Of a stretch of DNA of 45,852 nt, positions 25,830 through 35,700 are shown one piece after another (position 1 is the first letter of the stretch; every line of letters begins with the position of its first letter). Below the pieces are notes generated by a model. It was not told the DNA's origin. It saw only the letters and a program-made list of their open reading frames with translations, and did not search any database. Origin of the DNA: Prevotella sp. GTDB lineage: Bacteria > Bacteroidota > Bacteroidia > Bacteroidales > Bacteroidaceae. The position numbers were made by a program, and so were the translations under genes. Where the stretch lies: positions 1 to 45,852 of the forward strand of contig JAFZSR010000052.1 of NCBI GenBank assembly GCA_017619275.1, written 5' to 3'.

Positions 25830-28800
25830 TTATCGCACAACCATCTTCTTGCCGTTCTGGATGTAGAGACCCTTCTGAGCCTTCTTCACCTGTTGTCCAG
25901 CCATGTTGTAGATGGCGCCATTGGCATTGACATCCACTCCGTCGATGGTGCCGATGGCAGTGGCCACGCCGTCGATATTGATGGACAGACGAGTCTCGTC
26001 GGCACCACCGGTTGTCTTCTTAATGTAAGCACGATATGCGGGCACCTTGTTGCCGCCGTTGCTGCGCAGGAAGTCGCTCTCGCCCAGGATATAGTCGCCG
26101 TCGGCCACTTCGGTCAGCTGGTAGACACCGGCAAACTCATAGCCAGCGCCCGTGCTGGTAACAGTATTGCCTACCACGATGTGGCGGTTGGGCAGGGTGA
26201 CGGTGAGCTGTCCGAAGTTATAGGGCGAGTACACAAGATAAGGCACATTGGCCTCGATGGCGGTGCCAGCATTTTCGAAGTTCAGTTCTGAGCCCGTCAT
26301 GCCTTTGTAGGAGTAAAGTGCCAAATCACTGAGTTGGGCACCGGAAGCTAAGAATGCTGCGAGAACAGACGCGGGCAGTGCCGACACAAGTTCGCTGACG
26401 CTGACGCTGAAGGGCACCACGATGCTGTTCCATCCGTTGTAGAGAGTCTTCGTCATGGTGACATTAGCATCGTCGATATCCTCGCTGAACGAGGTGCCGA
26501 GTTCCTCGGTCATGGTCACGTTAATGGCCGAGCCGTAATAGTAGAGGTGGAAGTTATCCCAAATCACCCAGTCCATATTGGTCTCGCACTTGAAGCCAAT
26601 CTTCAGGTCGCCAGCCTCCTTGATGAGCGTCTCCACCTTGTTGGTGTAGAAGGGTTCCCCAGTAAGCGGGTTGGTCTTTTGGAACCAATAGTAGGCACCC
26701 GTCATGCCATTGGGCTGGTAGACAGTCTTGCCGTCGAGCGTATAGCTCAGGTCGTAGTTCCAGTCGCCCAAGGCGGTGACACCATCGTAGTAGTACGACT
26801 CTTCGCTATACTCGTCGCGGATGCCCTTGATGGGCTGATTGACGATTCCACAGTAGAGGTTGGTCTTGTCGGTGTCAGAACCGTCATGACGTGCAAAGCC
26901 CTGCAGCGTCACCTCGTAGGTACCCTTGGGCAGGTCGGTGACCGTCTGGCTCAAGTTAAATGCCCTCCGGTAAGCCTCAAAGTTGTGGGTTGCGGTGCGC
27001 AACTCGGTGATGCTTCCGCTCTCAAGCGTCCAGCCAATGGGATTGTCGCTGCTTCCATAATAGAAGTGTGGGTTCACAAGGAGGGCGGTGAGGTCGAGAG
27101 CTTGGTTGGCCTTAACGGTGACGCTCTTCACGAAGGTCTTTGCGGCAGCCAGAATGTTGGCCGTTTCGGCTGTGATGGCGGCGGCAGTGAGGGCAGCCTC
27201 CACATTTGCGTCAGCTGCGTTCAAGGCAGTCTCGAATGCTCCCTTTGCATTACTTGGGTCGTTGTAGGTGTCCTGGTCAGGCAGTGTCTGCAAAGCTGTC
27301 CTTTGTGTCTTGTAGAGGGCGTAAGGCTCCACCATGGCCCTGGCCACGTCGATGAGCCCGTTCACCTCGTCAATGGCGGCCAAGAATTCAGCTGCGGTGT
27401 CGAGCGAGGTGTAGGTGTAGTTCTGATACTTGGCAACTATATCGCCGAGTGCATCCTTCATGCCGCTGGGGATGTCGAGCGTGTTGGCGAGCGACTGAGC
27501 GTTGGCAACTGCTGTGGCCAGCTGATCGGCCAGCGGTATGCGCTCATCGGCCAGCTCGGCAAACTTCACATTCTTGTACGACAGCCAGCTGCTGCCGCTT
27601 TCGACTGCCACCACAATCTTCACGGTCAGCTTACCATTGGCATCGGTTTTGCCCGAAGCATTGAACACATCGGCATAGAGGCGTGAAGTACCTATCTGGG
27701 TGGCCTTGGTGAAGTCGACGACATTGCCCTCGCCCACCTGCATCGTCACTCCATTGGTGGCAAACGTTTTGTTGTTGGTGGCGCGGAGGCGTGCCCAGAT
27801 GTCAACCTCATACAGCTGGTTGGGCTTCAGGCCTGTCATCTCGCCCTGAATGGTGGCAGCGCCAATCTGGTCGTTGTCGCCCACCCAGTACTCAAAGAAC
27901 GGTGTCCTGAAGTTCGAGCCGTCGTTGTTTCCTTCTGTCGACCAAGTGTTCATATAGGGCTTTCCTGCCGTAAGGGCTGGCGTGCCGTCAAACGTCCAAG
28001 CCGAGAGCAGCAAAGCGGGCATGTTGCCATCGACGCGTGAGCCGAAATTGAGCGCACTGGCCTCCTCGGTGGTCAGCGTTCTTGCATCATATTTTGCCTT
28101 GGGAGCGGTATAGTTGGCATTGTAGGCATCGGCCGTATAGAAATTGGTGTTGGCCAATTCAGCTTCAATCCGAGTGAAATAATCGTTTGCACTGGCATAG
28201 GCCGCAATAGATTTCTCGACGGCAGAAACAGCTTCAAGCAGTGCAGAAGTAGCGGCTTCAAGAGCATCGGCATCATTCTTATCAACGTTGCTGTTGGCAG
28301 TAATAGCTTGTTGCAGGGCTTCCATCAACGAGGTCTGCATCGGGTCGGTCTTTTTGGCAGTATTCTGTGCATTCTCAAGCGCAGCCTCATAAGCAGAAAT
28401 CAGTCCAGATAAATCAAGGTTCTTCGTGTAGATGAGCGACTTGATTTGAATGGCGTGCCACTCCGTCTTTCCAGATGTGGCGATGTTGTAGCTGAGTGTG
28501 AGTTGCCCGTCATCGCCCACCTCAATGCCACTCAGCGTGTAGATGCCGGGGCCATCAGCAGTAGGATAGCCGGGACCGCGACGGGCGTTGATCCACGTCT
28601 TTAAATCATAAACACCTTCGGCCATCACGAAGCCTACGTCGCCAGCATCGTTTTGCAGGTTTGCGTTGTTGTTCCATTCGTTCTGTGAATAAGCATAGAC
28701 AACAGCCTCGTAGGTTCCCTTGCCAAGGCCCGTAACGGTCTGGTAAATCTGTTTCCCCTCCTGAGAGTTGCCATATCTTGCAGCCATCTGGGTATTCCTA

Positions 28801-29597
28801 CCGTCGTCGGTCGTAACACCATTTCCCTGCATGCCGTCGGTGGCATTAATCCAATTGGTGTTAGCTTGCACGCCCACCTTACTTGTAACATTCTCGAAAT
28901 AGGTGTTCTTCAGAATCTTCACATTGTCGACGAAGAGGTGAGGCATGTTGGCATTCCCTGTAGGACCAACGTAACCCATTGAAATCTTACCTGCCGTCTC
29001 CTCAGTGAGATTGAAAGTAACGGCAACCGTTGACCACTGGCCGATGGCGAAAGTCTTGCTTGGTGCAAAATAGGTGGCGCCACCATCAGCAACAAAACCA
29101 AAGAGATTGGTGGTGATAAACTTGCCGCTGCCGTTGTTGGTTGTGGCATTGTAGACAACATACCTAATGGTGTAGCTTCCAGGTTTCAGCGTGACACTCT
29201 GAGTGTACTGCACGCTTCCACCCCACACAGCGCAAAGACCAGCGGCATTGCCGGCATTGCCTTCAGGGCCAGTTTCAGGAGCTGGCGTTCCCACACCTGC
29301 AAGCCAGGGAGTGCTACCATAAGCAAAGATTGCACCTGCAAGTTTGCTATTCTCATAGCCTTTGTCATCGGTATCACCGACACTCTCATTAGTCCATCCT
29401 TCGATGGCCTGGGCACCATAAAAGGTAGTGCCATTGCCTTCCATGTCCTTTCCATAAGTACAGACATTGTTGTCGATAGGCGTTCCCGATGAAAAATCGG
29501 CATTCGTCAGGTAGGTGCTTGTCACATCCTCCTGCGCCTGCACGCCGACACTGGCAAGCAGTGCACATGCAGCAAAGAAAATCTTTAGTTTGTTCAT
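25830..29597 (-). CDS. Giant secreted beta-sandwich protein with C-terminal sorting motif
   Basis: An exported protein of 1255 residues. The signal peptide (NKLKIFFAACALLASVGVQAQ) is followed by several carbohydrate-binding-like beta-sandwich repeats with the pattern GTYEVTLQGFARHDG and GKGTYEAVVYAYSQN. A helical FIVAR-like stretch lies in the middle (AYEAALENAQNTAKK, ALLEAVSAVEKSIAAY). The C terminus, IYNMAGQQVKKAQKG then LYIQNGKKMVVR, has the shape of a T9SS-type sorting tail common in Prevotella. It is probably cell-surface attached and binds glycan; no catalytic motif is visible. It has its own promoter at 29678-29708 and is followed by the small peptide gene at 25581-25784. Confidence 0.85.
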   Translation of the reverse strand: MNKLKIFFAACALLASVGVQAQEDVTSTYLTNADFSSGTPIDNNVCTYGKDMEGNGTTFYGAQAIEGWTNESVGDTDDKGYENSKLAGAIFAYGSTPWLAGVGTPAPETGPEGNAGNAAGLCAVWGGSVQYTQSVTLKPGSYTIRYVVYNATTNNGSGKFITTNLFGFVADGGATYFAPSKTFAIGQWSTVAVTFNLTEETAGKISMGYVGPTGNANMPHLFVDNVKILKNTYFENVTSKVGVQANTNWINATDGMQGNGVTTDDGRNTQMAARYGNSQEGKQIYQTVTGLGKGTYEAVVYAYSQNEWNNNANLQNDAGDVGFVMAEGVYDLKTWINARRGPGYPTADGPGIYTLSGIEVGDDGQLTLSYNIATSGKTEWHAIQIKSLIYTKNLDLSGLISAYEAALENAQNTAKKTDPMQTSLMEALQQAITANSNVDKNDADALEAATSALLEAVSAVEKSIAAYASANDYFTRIEAELANTNFYTADAYNANYTAPKAKYDARTLTTEEASALNFGSRVDGNMPALLLSAWTFDGTPALTAGKPYMNTWSTEGNNDGSNFRTPFFEYWVGDNDQIGAATIQGEMTGLKPNQLYEVDIWARLRATNNKTFATNGVTMQVGEGNVVDFTKATQIGTSRLYADVFNASGKTDANGKLTVKIVVAVESGSSWLSYKNVKFAELADERIPLADQLATAVANAQSLANTLDIPSGMKDALGDIVAKYQNYTYTSLDTAAEFLAAIDEVNGLIDVARAMVEPYALYKTQRTALQTLPDQDTYNDPSNAKGAFETALNAADANVEAALTAAAITAETANILAAAKTFVKSVTVKANQALDLTALLVNPHFYYGSSDNPIGWTLESGSITELRTATHNFEAYRRAFNLSQTVTDLPKGTYEVTLQGFARHDGSDTDKTNLYCGIVNQPIKGIRDEYSEESYYYDGVTALGDWNYDLSYTLDGKTVYQPNGMTGAYYWFQKTNPLTGEPFYTNKVETLIKEAGDLKIGFKCETNMDWVIWDNFHLYYYGSAINVTMTEELGTSFSEDIDDANVTMTKTLYNGWNSIVVPFSVSVSELVSALPASVLAAFLASGAQLSDLALYSYKGMTGSELNFENAGTAIEANVPYLVYSPYNFGQLTVTLPNRHIVVGNTVTSTGAGYEFAGVYQLTEVADGDYILGESDFLRSNGGNKVPAYRAYIKKTTGGADETRLSINIDGVATAIGTIDGVDVNANGAIYNMAGQQVKKAQKGLYIQNGKKMVVR

Positions 29598-29677
29598 AAA
29601 TAAATATATTAGTTAGTAATAAATGATGTAAATTCATACCATTTGACACCTTCGAGGCGACAGGAAATATGGTTTTG

Positions 29678-29708
29678 CAAAGTTACGAATTATTTTAGAA
29701 ATGGCAAA
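29678..29708 (-). promoter_or_regulatory. Promoter of the secreted protein gene at 25830-29597
   Basis: On the minus strand TTTG (29705-29708), a 19-base spacer and TAACTTTG (29678-29685) match the Bacteroidetes promoter consensus. The leader to the ATG at 29597 is about 75 bases. Confidence 0.75.
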
Positions 29709-29728
29709 AGAAACAACAGAAAAAACTC

Positions 29729-29792
29729 AAAAAAAAGAAGTACACACTGTACATCGGCAATGTACACTTTAAAACTCAATGCGACTTCTTTT
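29729..29792 (-). terminator. Terminator of the five-gene secreted-protein operon
   Basis: Directly after the stop of the FISUMP-like gene the minus strand reads AAAAGAAGT (29784-29792). Its complement ACTTC plus a run of T's lies at 29729-29741, and a smaller TGTACAT hairpin is nested in the loop. The T-run and position suggest transcription termination. Confidence 0.55.
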
Positions 29793-30557
29793 TCAACGCA
29801 CTGGTCGGATGGAGAAGCCGTAAGCTCTGCTGGCCGACCAGTCTGCTGCGTAGCCTCGGAAGTTGATGTTGTAGGCCGACGAGGGCATGTCGCGATTGAG
29901 CGTTCCCGTCCAGTAGTATCCGCTGGTGCCCTTTTCCTTGCGCTCCGTGCTGTCCTGATAGCCTGCCGAAGGGAGGAAGATGCTGTTGCCGTTGGTGCCT
30001 GTCACTCGGTAGCCCGGCACGCCCTCCAGCTCCTCGGCCGTCCAGGTGCAGAGCGTTTTCAGCTCCTCCACCTCGGCACGGGTAGGCAGTCGCCAGTGAC
30101 TGCCCCATAACAGGTAGGCCGCGTCGTAGCTGGTGCCACAGATGTTGGTGCCTATATACTGGTATTGTCCTTGGGTATAGTAGGCATAGTTGTCCTCGGA
30201 ATAGTTTGTTTTCGGGCTGGTCTCGCCCCATGAGTATAGGCTGCCATAGTCGTGAGGCGCGCTGCCACCCAGGTTACACGTGGCCCACTTCACCGACAGC
30301 CCCAGGTCGACCGCCTGATGACGGTCTTCTCTGAAGGTAATCCACCGTAGGTCGGCCTTGGCAAACGACTGCTCGCCACCTTTCTTGGGGTGGATGACCA
30401 TCGCGCCATCCGTGAAGTCGATGAAGTCTATCTCGTCGGAACAGAACAGCTGCCGCGTTCCGTCCGTCTTGGATTGGACGGACAGAACGAAGCAGCTCTC
30501 TTGTGCGATGGCACTGATGCAGCAAGTCGTCAATAACGCAAGTATCAGACGGCGCAT
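29793..30557 (-). CDS. Exported FISUMP-like (TIGR02145-type) protein
   Basis: A 254-residue protein with a signal peptide (RRLILALLTTCCISAIAQ). The first 80 residues include a beta-rich segment. From about residue 90 it shows the Fibrobacter succinogenes major paralogous domain pattern: VDLGLSVKWATCNLG, SLYSWGETS, HWRLPTRAEVEEL, YYWTGTL and a closing GFSIRPV. The domain is common in Bacteroidetes surface proteins and is related to C-type-lectin-like folds; the function is unknown. It starts 6 bases after the PI-PLC gene stop, so it is the last gene of that operon, followed by a terminator at 29729-29792. Confidence 0.82.
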   Translation of the reverse strand: MRRLILALLTTCCISAIAQESCFVLSVQSKTDGTRQLFCSDEIDFIDFTDGAMVIHPKKGGEQSFAKADLRWITFREDRHQAVDLGLSVKWATCNLGGSAPHDYGSLYSWGETSPKTNYSEDNYAYYTQGQYQYIGTNICGTSYDAAYLLWGSHWRLPTRAEVEELKTLCTWTAEELEGVPGYRVTGTNGNSIFLPSAGYQDSTERKEKGTSGYYWTGTLNRDMPSSAYNINFRGYAADWSASRAYGFSIRPVR

Positions 30558-30563
30558 GTTTCT

Positions 30564-32564
30564 TTATCTTCTACGGGAATAAACCGTTCCGCCATCAGCA
30601 TACTCGTCGCTGGAAATATCCACACCAGTGTCAGTGCCAGACGCCGAAGCGGTGGAGCAGCGCGTACGGTTCTTATAAACGTACTTGTAGTTCTGCTGGT
30701 GAATCAACTCGAACATCTGGTCACCCTTCTGCGAGGAAGAGAAGAGGAAGTCAACCATCATTATGCCAAAACGCCCGGTGTGATTCGTGAAGGTAGAGGA
30801 ACCTAAAACGGCAGTGTTGACACTATTAGCCAAAGAACTCACATTGCTTGTACCACTGGCAATATTCGTATTGTTCACAAAAGTATAACCCGCATTTGTC
30901 TCGTTGGCTGCGATATGGTCATTGAGCATGGTCGTAAGATTGTCCAGTTTAGTTGACGAACTACTTGTACTATATTCATCCTGATAGCGCAGGGTGCCGT
31001 TAGCTGTATTGCTGCCAATACCAGTCATAATGCTCTTATCACTGAACGAACTACCCCAGCCCACCTTGCCACAACCCAGGTCTGTTGTGCCGTCACCATC
31101 AGTATAGTTGTCACGGAAGATGACAACCATCTTACCGCGACAAGGATTCAAGTTGCCTTTCCAGCCATACGAAGCAATGTAATCGGAAAAACCATTTACG
31201 CAGTTCCAAACACGAGTAGCCCATATTGTGGAATGAGAGGCCGATCCAATCAAACTGGTATATTCCTCATGAATGAGAATGAACACTGTTTCTGTCGGAT
31301 TGGCAATAAGGAAATCCTTAATCGCAGTAAGTGCAGCGGATAGTGTAACATTCGTATTTCCATTGCTGTGATAAATATTTAGATTTGAATCATCGTAGCC
31401 TGGACGCAAATCAAATGCACGACAGCCCATTGCCAACTGGTCGGATATCGTATAAGCTTGACACTTATATGCATTTCCCGACAACGAACTCGTTGCTGCA
31501 TCATGCGTTCCTGGCAGGCTCAGATGGTTGAACTTGATGTTTCCCGGAATCATGGCCATCCAGTTTTGGGTGCGTGCAGATGCCTTGGTGCCGAAGTTAT
31601 ATTTCTTGTAATAGGGCTTGCAGAGCGTGCCACCGGTGATGCCCGACTGCGAGGTGATATAGGTATTATCGTCAGTAGTGGCGGTACCCACCGAATTACT
31701 GGATGACTTCGTGTAGTACTTGCCGTCGGAGCAGCGAACCGTGATAGTGAAGCCAGCCGTTTGCTGAACGGGTAGGACAAAGAAACGGACGGTGGGTTGT
31801 GTTTCGTTAATCTCTGAGACGCGCACCACCTCACTTTGCAGACTGTTGCTATAGCCGGCACCGTCGTTGCCGCTGATGGTAGCAGCCTTCGAAGCGACAT
31901 TGAACTTCATGCTTCCTGCCAGGCTAACCTGTGAGTTGGCATAAAGAGCGACCGATTCCACCTCACCGCCGTCGAATGTGGACAGGTCCACATCGATGAT
32001 TGAGCAGACGTGTCCAAACTCAAAGCTGGCGTTGGCGCCGCCTCCCGTCGTGGTGGCCTGGGCAACCATATACGGCCCCATGACGCCACTGTTGTCTACG
32101 TTTTCGGAATACTTTTGCTCGGTGTAGATCATCGTGGAAACGGTGGTGCCGTTCCAGCCAAGCACGGCGTCGGCGGGATAGAAGGCATAGAAGATGCCAT
32201 CCGTACCCGTTCCATCGGTAAGGAAGGAGGAACCGGTCTTGCTTTCAAACGAACAGGAGGTGCCGTCAATGGAGCCATCCTTAGGCTGGTAGGTGTACAT
32301 CAATGTTCCGTCGCTGATGCTGATCTTGTCGGTGGTTGACCACTCTGTCAACGCTCCGTCCTCTGTTGTAGCACGGGTTGTCAAGGCTCCATCGAGGTTC
32401 TCCTCGCCAAGCATTTCCAGCTGGTCGCCCATGCTGCTGCTGAACGCGATTTCTTCACCCGCCGGCACAATGTTCTGTTCCACCATGCTGTCATCGTCGC
32501 TGCTGCATGCTGCCAGCAGGAAGCCGACGGCCATCATTGTCGTATATAGAATATTCTTCTTCAT
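30564..32564 (-). CDS. Lipoprotein with fimbrillin-like N terminus and PI-PLC X domain
   Basis: A 666-residue lipoprotein: the signal sequence ends in LLAACSSDDD, where the Cys would be lipidated and the acidic run resembles the Bacteroidetes surface-export signal. Residues about 30-310 have the beta pattern of fimbrillin-family proteins (YPADAVLGWNG, SFEFGHVCSIIDV, VRFFVLPVQQTAGFTI). Residues about 335-640 are a phosphatidylinositol-specific phospholipase C X domain: NHLSLPGTHDAATSS with catalytic His354, FDLRPG, and IYHSNG with His399. Bacterial enzymes of this type cleave inositol phospholipids or GPI anchors without calcium. I start at 32564 (signal sequence) rather than at ATGs up to 32603. 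It follows the small peptide gene by 22 bases. Confidence 0.85.
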   Translation of the reverse strand: MKKNILYTTMMAVGFLLAACSSDDDSMVEQNIVPAGEEIAFSSSMGDQLEMLGEENLDGALTTRATTEDGALTEWSTTDKISISDGTLMYTYQPKDGSIDGTSCSFESKTGSSFLTDGTGTDGIFYAFYPADAVLGWNGTTVSTMIYTEQKYSENVDNSGVMGPYMVAQATTTGGGANASFEFGHVCSIIDVDLSTFDGGEVESVALYANSQVSLAGSMKFNVASKAATISGNDGAGYSNSLQSEVVRVSEINETQPTVRFFVLPVQQTAGFTITVRCSDGKYYTKSSSNSVGTATTDDNTYITSQSGITGGTLCKPYYKKYNFGTKASARTQNWMAMIPGNIKFNHLSLPGTHDAATSSLSGNAYKCQAYTISDQLAMGCRAFDLRPGYDDSNLNIYHSNGNTNVTLSAALTAIKDFLIANPTETVFILIHEEYTSLIGSASHSTIWATRVWNCVNGFSDYIASYGWKGNLNPCRGKMVVIFRDNYTDGDGTTDLGCGKVGWGSSFSDKSIMTGIGSNTANGTLRYQDEYSTSSSSTKLDNLTTMLNDHIAANETNAGYTFVNNTNIASGTSNVSSLANSVNTAVLGSSTFTNHTGRFGIMMVDFLFSSSQKGDQMFELIHQQNYKYVYKNRTRCSTASASGTDTGVDISSDEYADGGTVYSRRR

Positions 32565-32586
32565 AATCATTTGCCTTTTTTTCGGT

Positions 32587-32748
32587 TTAATACTCATCAT
32601 CATCCCAATTGCTCCGTCGGGACATACTTTCCTCGCCCTCGTTTTTCAAGGAACTGGAGTTATACGAACCCTTGGCAGAGCCTAATATAAAGGTGGAAGG
32701 CCTAATCTCAGTCAGTATGACGACTGGTGAACTATATTTTTTCTTCAT
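32587..32748 (-). CDS. Small MKKxYSxP...WDDD peptide, copy 2
   Basis: A 53-codon frame from ATG at 32748 to TAA at 32587-32589 encodes a peptide starting MKKKYSSPVVILTEI and ending SRRSNWDDDEY. It shares both ends with the peptide at 25581-25784 (MKK-x-YS-x-P; basic residues, Asn/Ser, Trp, Asp run) and the same place, 42 bases after a giant secreted-protein gene. The PI-PLC gene starts 22 bases downstream. The middle is unrelated, so the family is defined by its termini. There is no signal peptide. Function unknown; the conserved termini and repeated context argue it is a real gene. Confidence 0.7.
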   Translation of the reverse strand: MKKKYSSPVVILTEIRPSTFILGSAKGSYNSSSLKNEGEESMSRRSNWDDDEY

Positions 32749-32790
32749 TGTTTTTTCATTTATTGTTAAACAGAAATTACCACATATTAA

Positions 32791-35700
32791 TTACTGGACA
32801 ACGGTCTTACGTCCGTTCACGATGTAGAGTCCCTTTTCGGGCTTAGCCACGCGGCGGCCCTGCAAGTCGTAATAATGTTGAACGTTGGACGTTGGATGTT
32901 GAACGTTCTCTATGCCGTCCGTCTCGTCGAAGACGACGTGGATGGCCCTCACGGCGCTGGCCTGCTTTTTGATGTAGGCACGGAAGGGGTTCACCGTAGG
33001 CTTGGTGGTGCCCACTAGATAGAAGGCCACGCCCTCGCCACTGGTGTGGTTCTGCAGCACGTAGCTGCGCTCTGGGGCTGTCAGCGCCGTATAAGTACCT
33101 ACAAGCTCTCCGCTGGTAAACGTTGCACCGCTGGCCACCACAGGCACAGTGACATTGCTACCGCTGTAGTTGCCAGCAGCCGTAACAAGCACAGGGCTGT
33201 TGGCGGCAATCGACGAAGCCTCCGTAGCATAGATGTTCCCGTCAATCAAGTTGATTCCTTGGTCGAGCGTATATGCCTTGCCGCCACTTGGCACGTTGGC
33301 GGCGAATGGAACCATCAGCGTGGCAAACTTTCCGTCTGCCAGCTCGCCAGTTCCCAATGTGTACTTGGCAGCCGTAGCTGTGAATTCCGTCGGGTTGACA
33401 AACGGATGTCCCTTCTCCAACTGGAGGCTGGCGCATGTGGTGCCTACCACCTCGTTCTTGGCTGCCGAGGTCTGATCATCTTCTTTGACAAAGACCAGTC
33501 CGTTGGGGTTTGTGAAGGTGACAGCAGAAGAGCCGGAAGTGAACGTGGCACCCTTTATATCAATCACAGGCACCTCATCCGTCACCTCCAAGGATGGAGC
33601 CGTAGCAAACGTACCAATATACTTATGGATGCCGTCCTTCACGAAATCTGCGTTTTGGCCGATATATAGAAGGTGCATCTCACCGCAGTCGGCTTCGCGG
33701 CCACTATTCACATTCGAGAGTGCAATGCTGATGGTTTTGTTTTCATCGGCTGAGGTGGTGGCAAAATAGATGTCGTTGTATGCCCAACCATTGCCAATAT
33801 TGGCACTGCCAGTTTGGATTCCACGAGTCGTGGTGCTCTCGTCACCAATAGTGATGGTGGCGTAAGAGGCATCATAAACTGGCCGCACAACTGTACGAAG
33901 CAGATAAGCACCAACTTCAGGAATGGCTACCGCTTGTGATCGGGCGGCACCATCCTCATGGTTCTGAGTGAAATAAGTGCGAGAGCTACCATCGTAGTAG
34001 GTGCCAGTGCCATCCGTTCGTCCGCTGCCTAGCCAAGCATCATTGCTTGTACATTCCCAACCGTTAATAATACCCTCTGTCACATCCACGGGATGTGTAA
34101 TGGAGGCATTCACCCACTGGTAGTTGGCGTAATTGTTTTTCATATAATCAACAGCTGCACTCAATGTAGCCACATCCGTTGACTCTGTATAAGTCAGATA
34201 GGTGTTGTACTGCGTGGTATAGCCAGTGGCATCGTCGGCGGCAGATATGTCGCTATAAGGAGCGTGTGATGTCATTGCAGCCTTAAACACGGACCAATAG
34301 TTTTCGCTATAAAGAGACAGTGAGATAGAGTTGGTGGTATAACAGCACCATCTTCCATTATCAACACTGGCACAACCATCAATCTTGATGCCGTAGGAGT
34401 AAGTACCAGGTGAGGAGATATAAACCCAAATGGTGTTTTCGTACTTGTTGTCTTGGAAGGCGGCCTTTGCGCCATCCTGACCATTGGGATAGTAATAGCC
34501 ACCGTACTGTACACAGTTGTTGCCATAGTTTGTGGTATTGTTTTCCAAGTCCATGACAGACATGAGCGGTGTCGTTACGTCGCCGAAGAAAGCATAGAAG
34601 GGAGACACGTCGGCATTCTCCTGCTGGAGAGCAGACACCTCATCGTTGCCCGTCAGGCGACCGAAACCTTGAATAGTCAACTTATAGAGACCTGAAGTAG
34701 CTATCGCAACATCAGCAGAATAAGTTGTCAAGGTTGCTTGCCAGTTATAGAAAGGATTGTACGACTCTGTCGTAGTAGTGACACTGGCCGGTTCAATGAC
34801 TGGGGTAAAGTTCCATCCGCTGACAGCACTCTCCAGCTCACTCGTTGTCGTAATGGATGATAGTCCTGCAGCCGTTGCCGCTGTAGCAGCCTGACAGTTC
34901 TTGTTGGCTGTCATCTGTGCCTTATGAGCCGTGCCGTTATGGGCAGTCCATGAATATGGTGTTTCACTTAAAGCCAAGTCACTACCACTTATCGTGAGAT
35001 AGGAATCGGCATATACAGATTTGATGTTATATGTGCCACTGCCAGATGCAGTCAATGTCCAACTGTTATTATTGCTATTATCGGCATAGACTGCTGTTTT
35101 GTCGTCTGTAACATAGACATAAAGATTCGTGTCATAATACTGTAAGGTTGTTATTCCTTCAGCGTCCGTGGCCAGATTAAGAGGCAAGCCCCAAGGATTG
35201 ACACATGCACGTGTGCCATAGCTTGAACCGCGACCTACATAAGAACCGTCCTGAGCCTGTAGATAATAAATTCCATCAAATAATGCGGGAGTCTTAAAAA
35301 TGATATCCTGTGCGGCATTATAGGTGTTTCCTTCTGAATAGCCGAAGGCATCAGCAGGGATGGAAAGAATGTAATCGGTACCCGCCGTCACTGTGGGAAC
35401 TATAAAGGTGAAGCCTTTATCTGTGGTGGCACCTTCATAATTGGTAATTGCCGTGCCATTAAAAGTAATACCGCTTATATTCTTGGCGAAGGTTGCTGTG
35501 GGGTCGTTGGTACTTGCATCTGCGTATGTGATGGTCACTGTCTCACCGCCCTGCACGTAGGCATGACTGGCTGTAGCAGAGCCTACATTATATTTGTAGC
35601 TGATAGAGAGCGTAGTGGCTGCATCGGACTTTAAATAAAGTTGGCCAGCCGAAAGAGAAATGTTTTTCGTCTCACCAGCAGTGAATGATACAGAAGTTCC

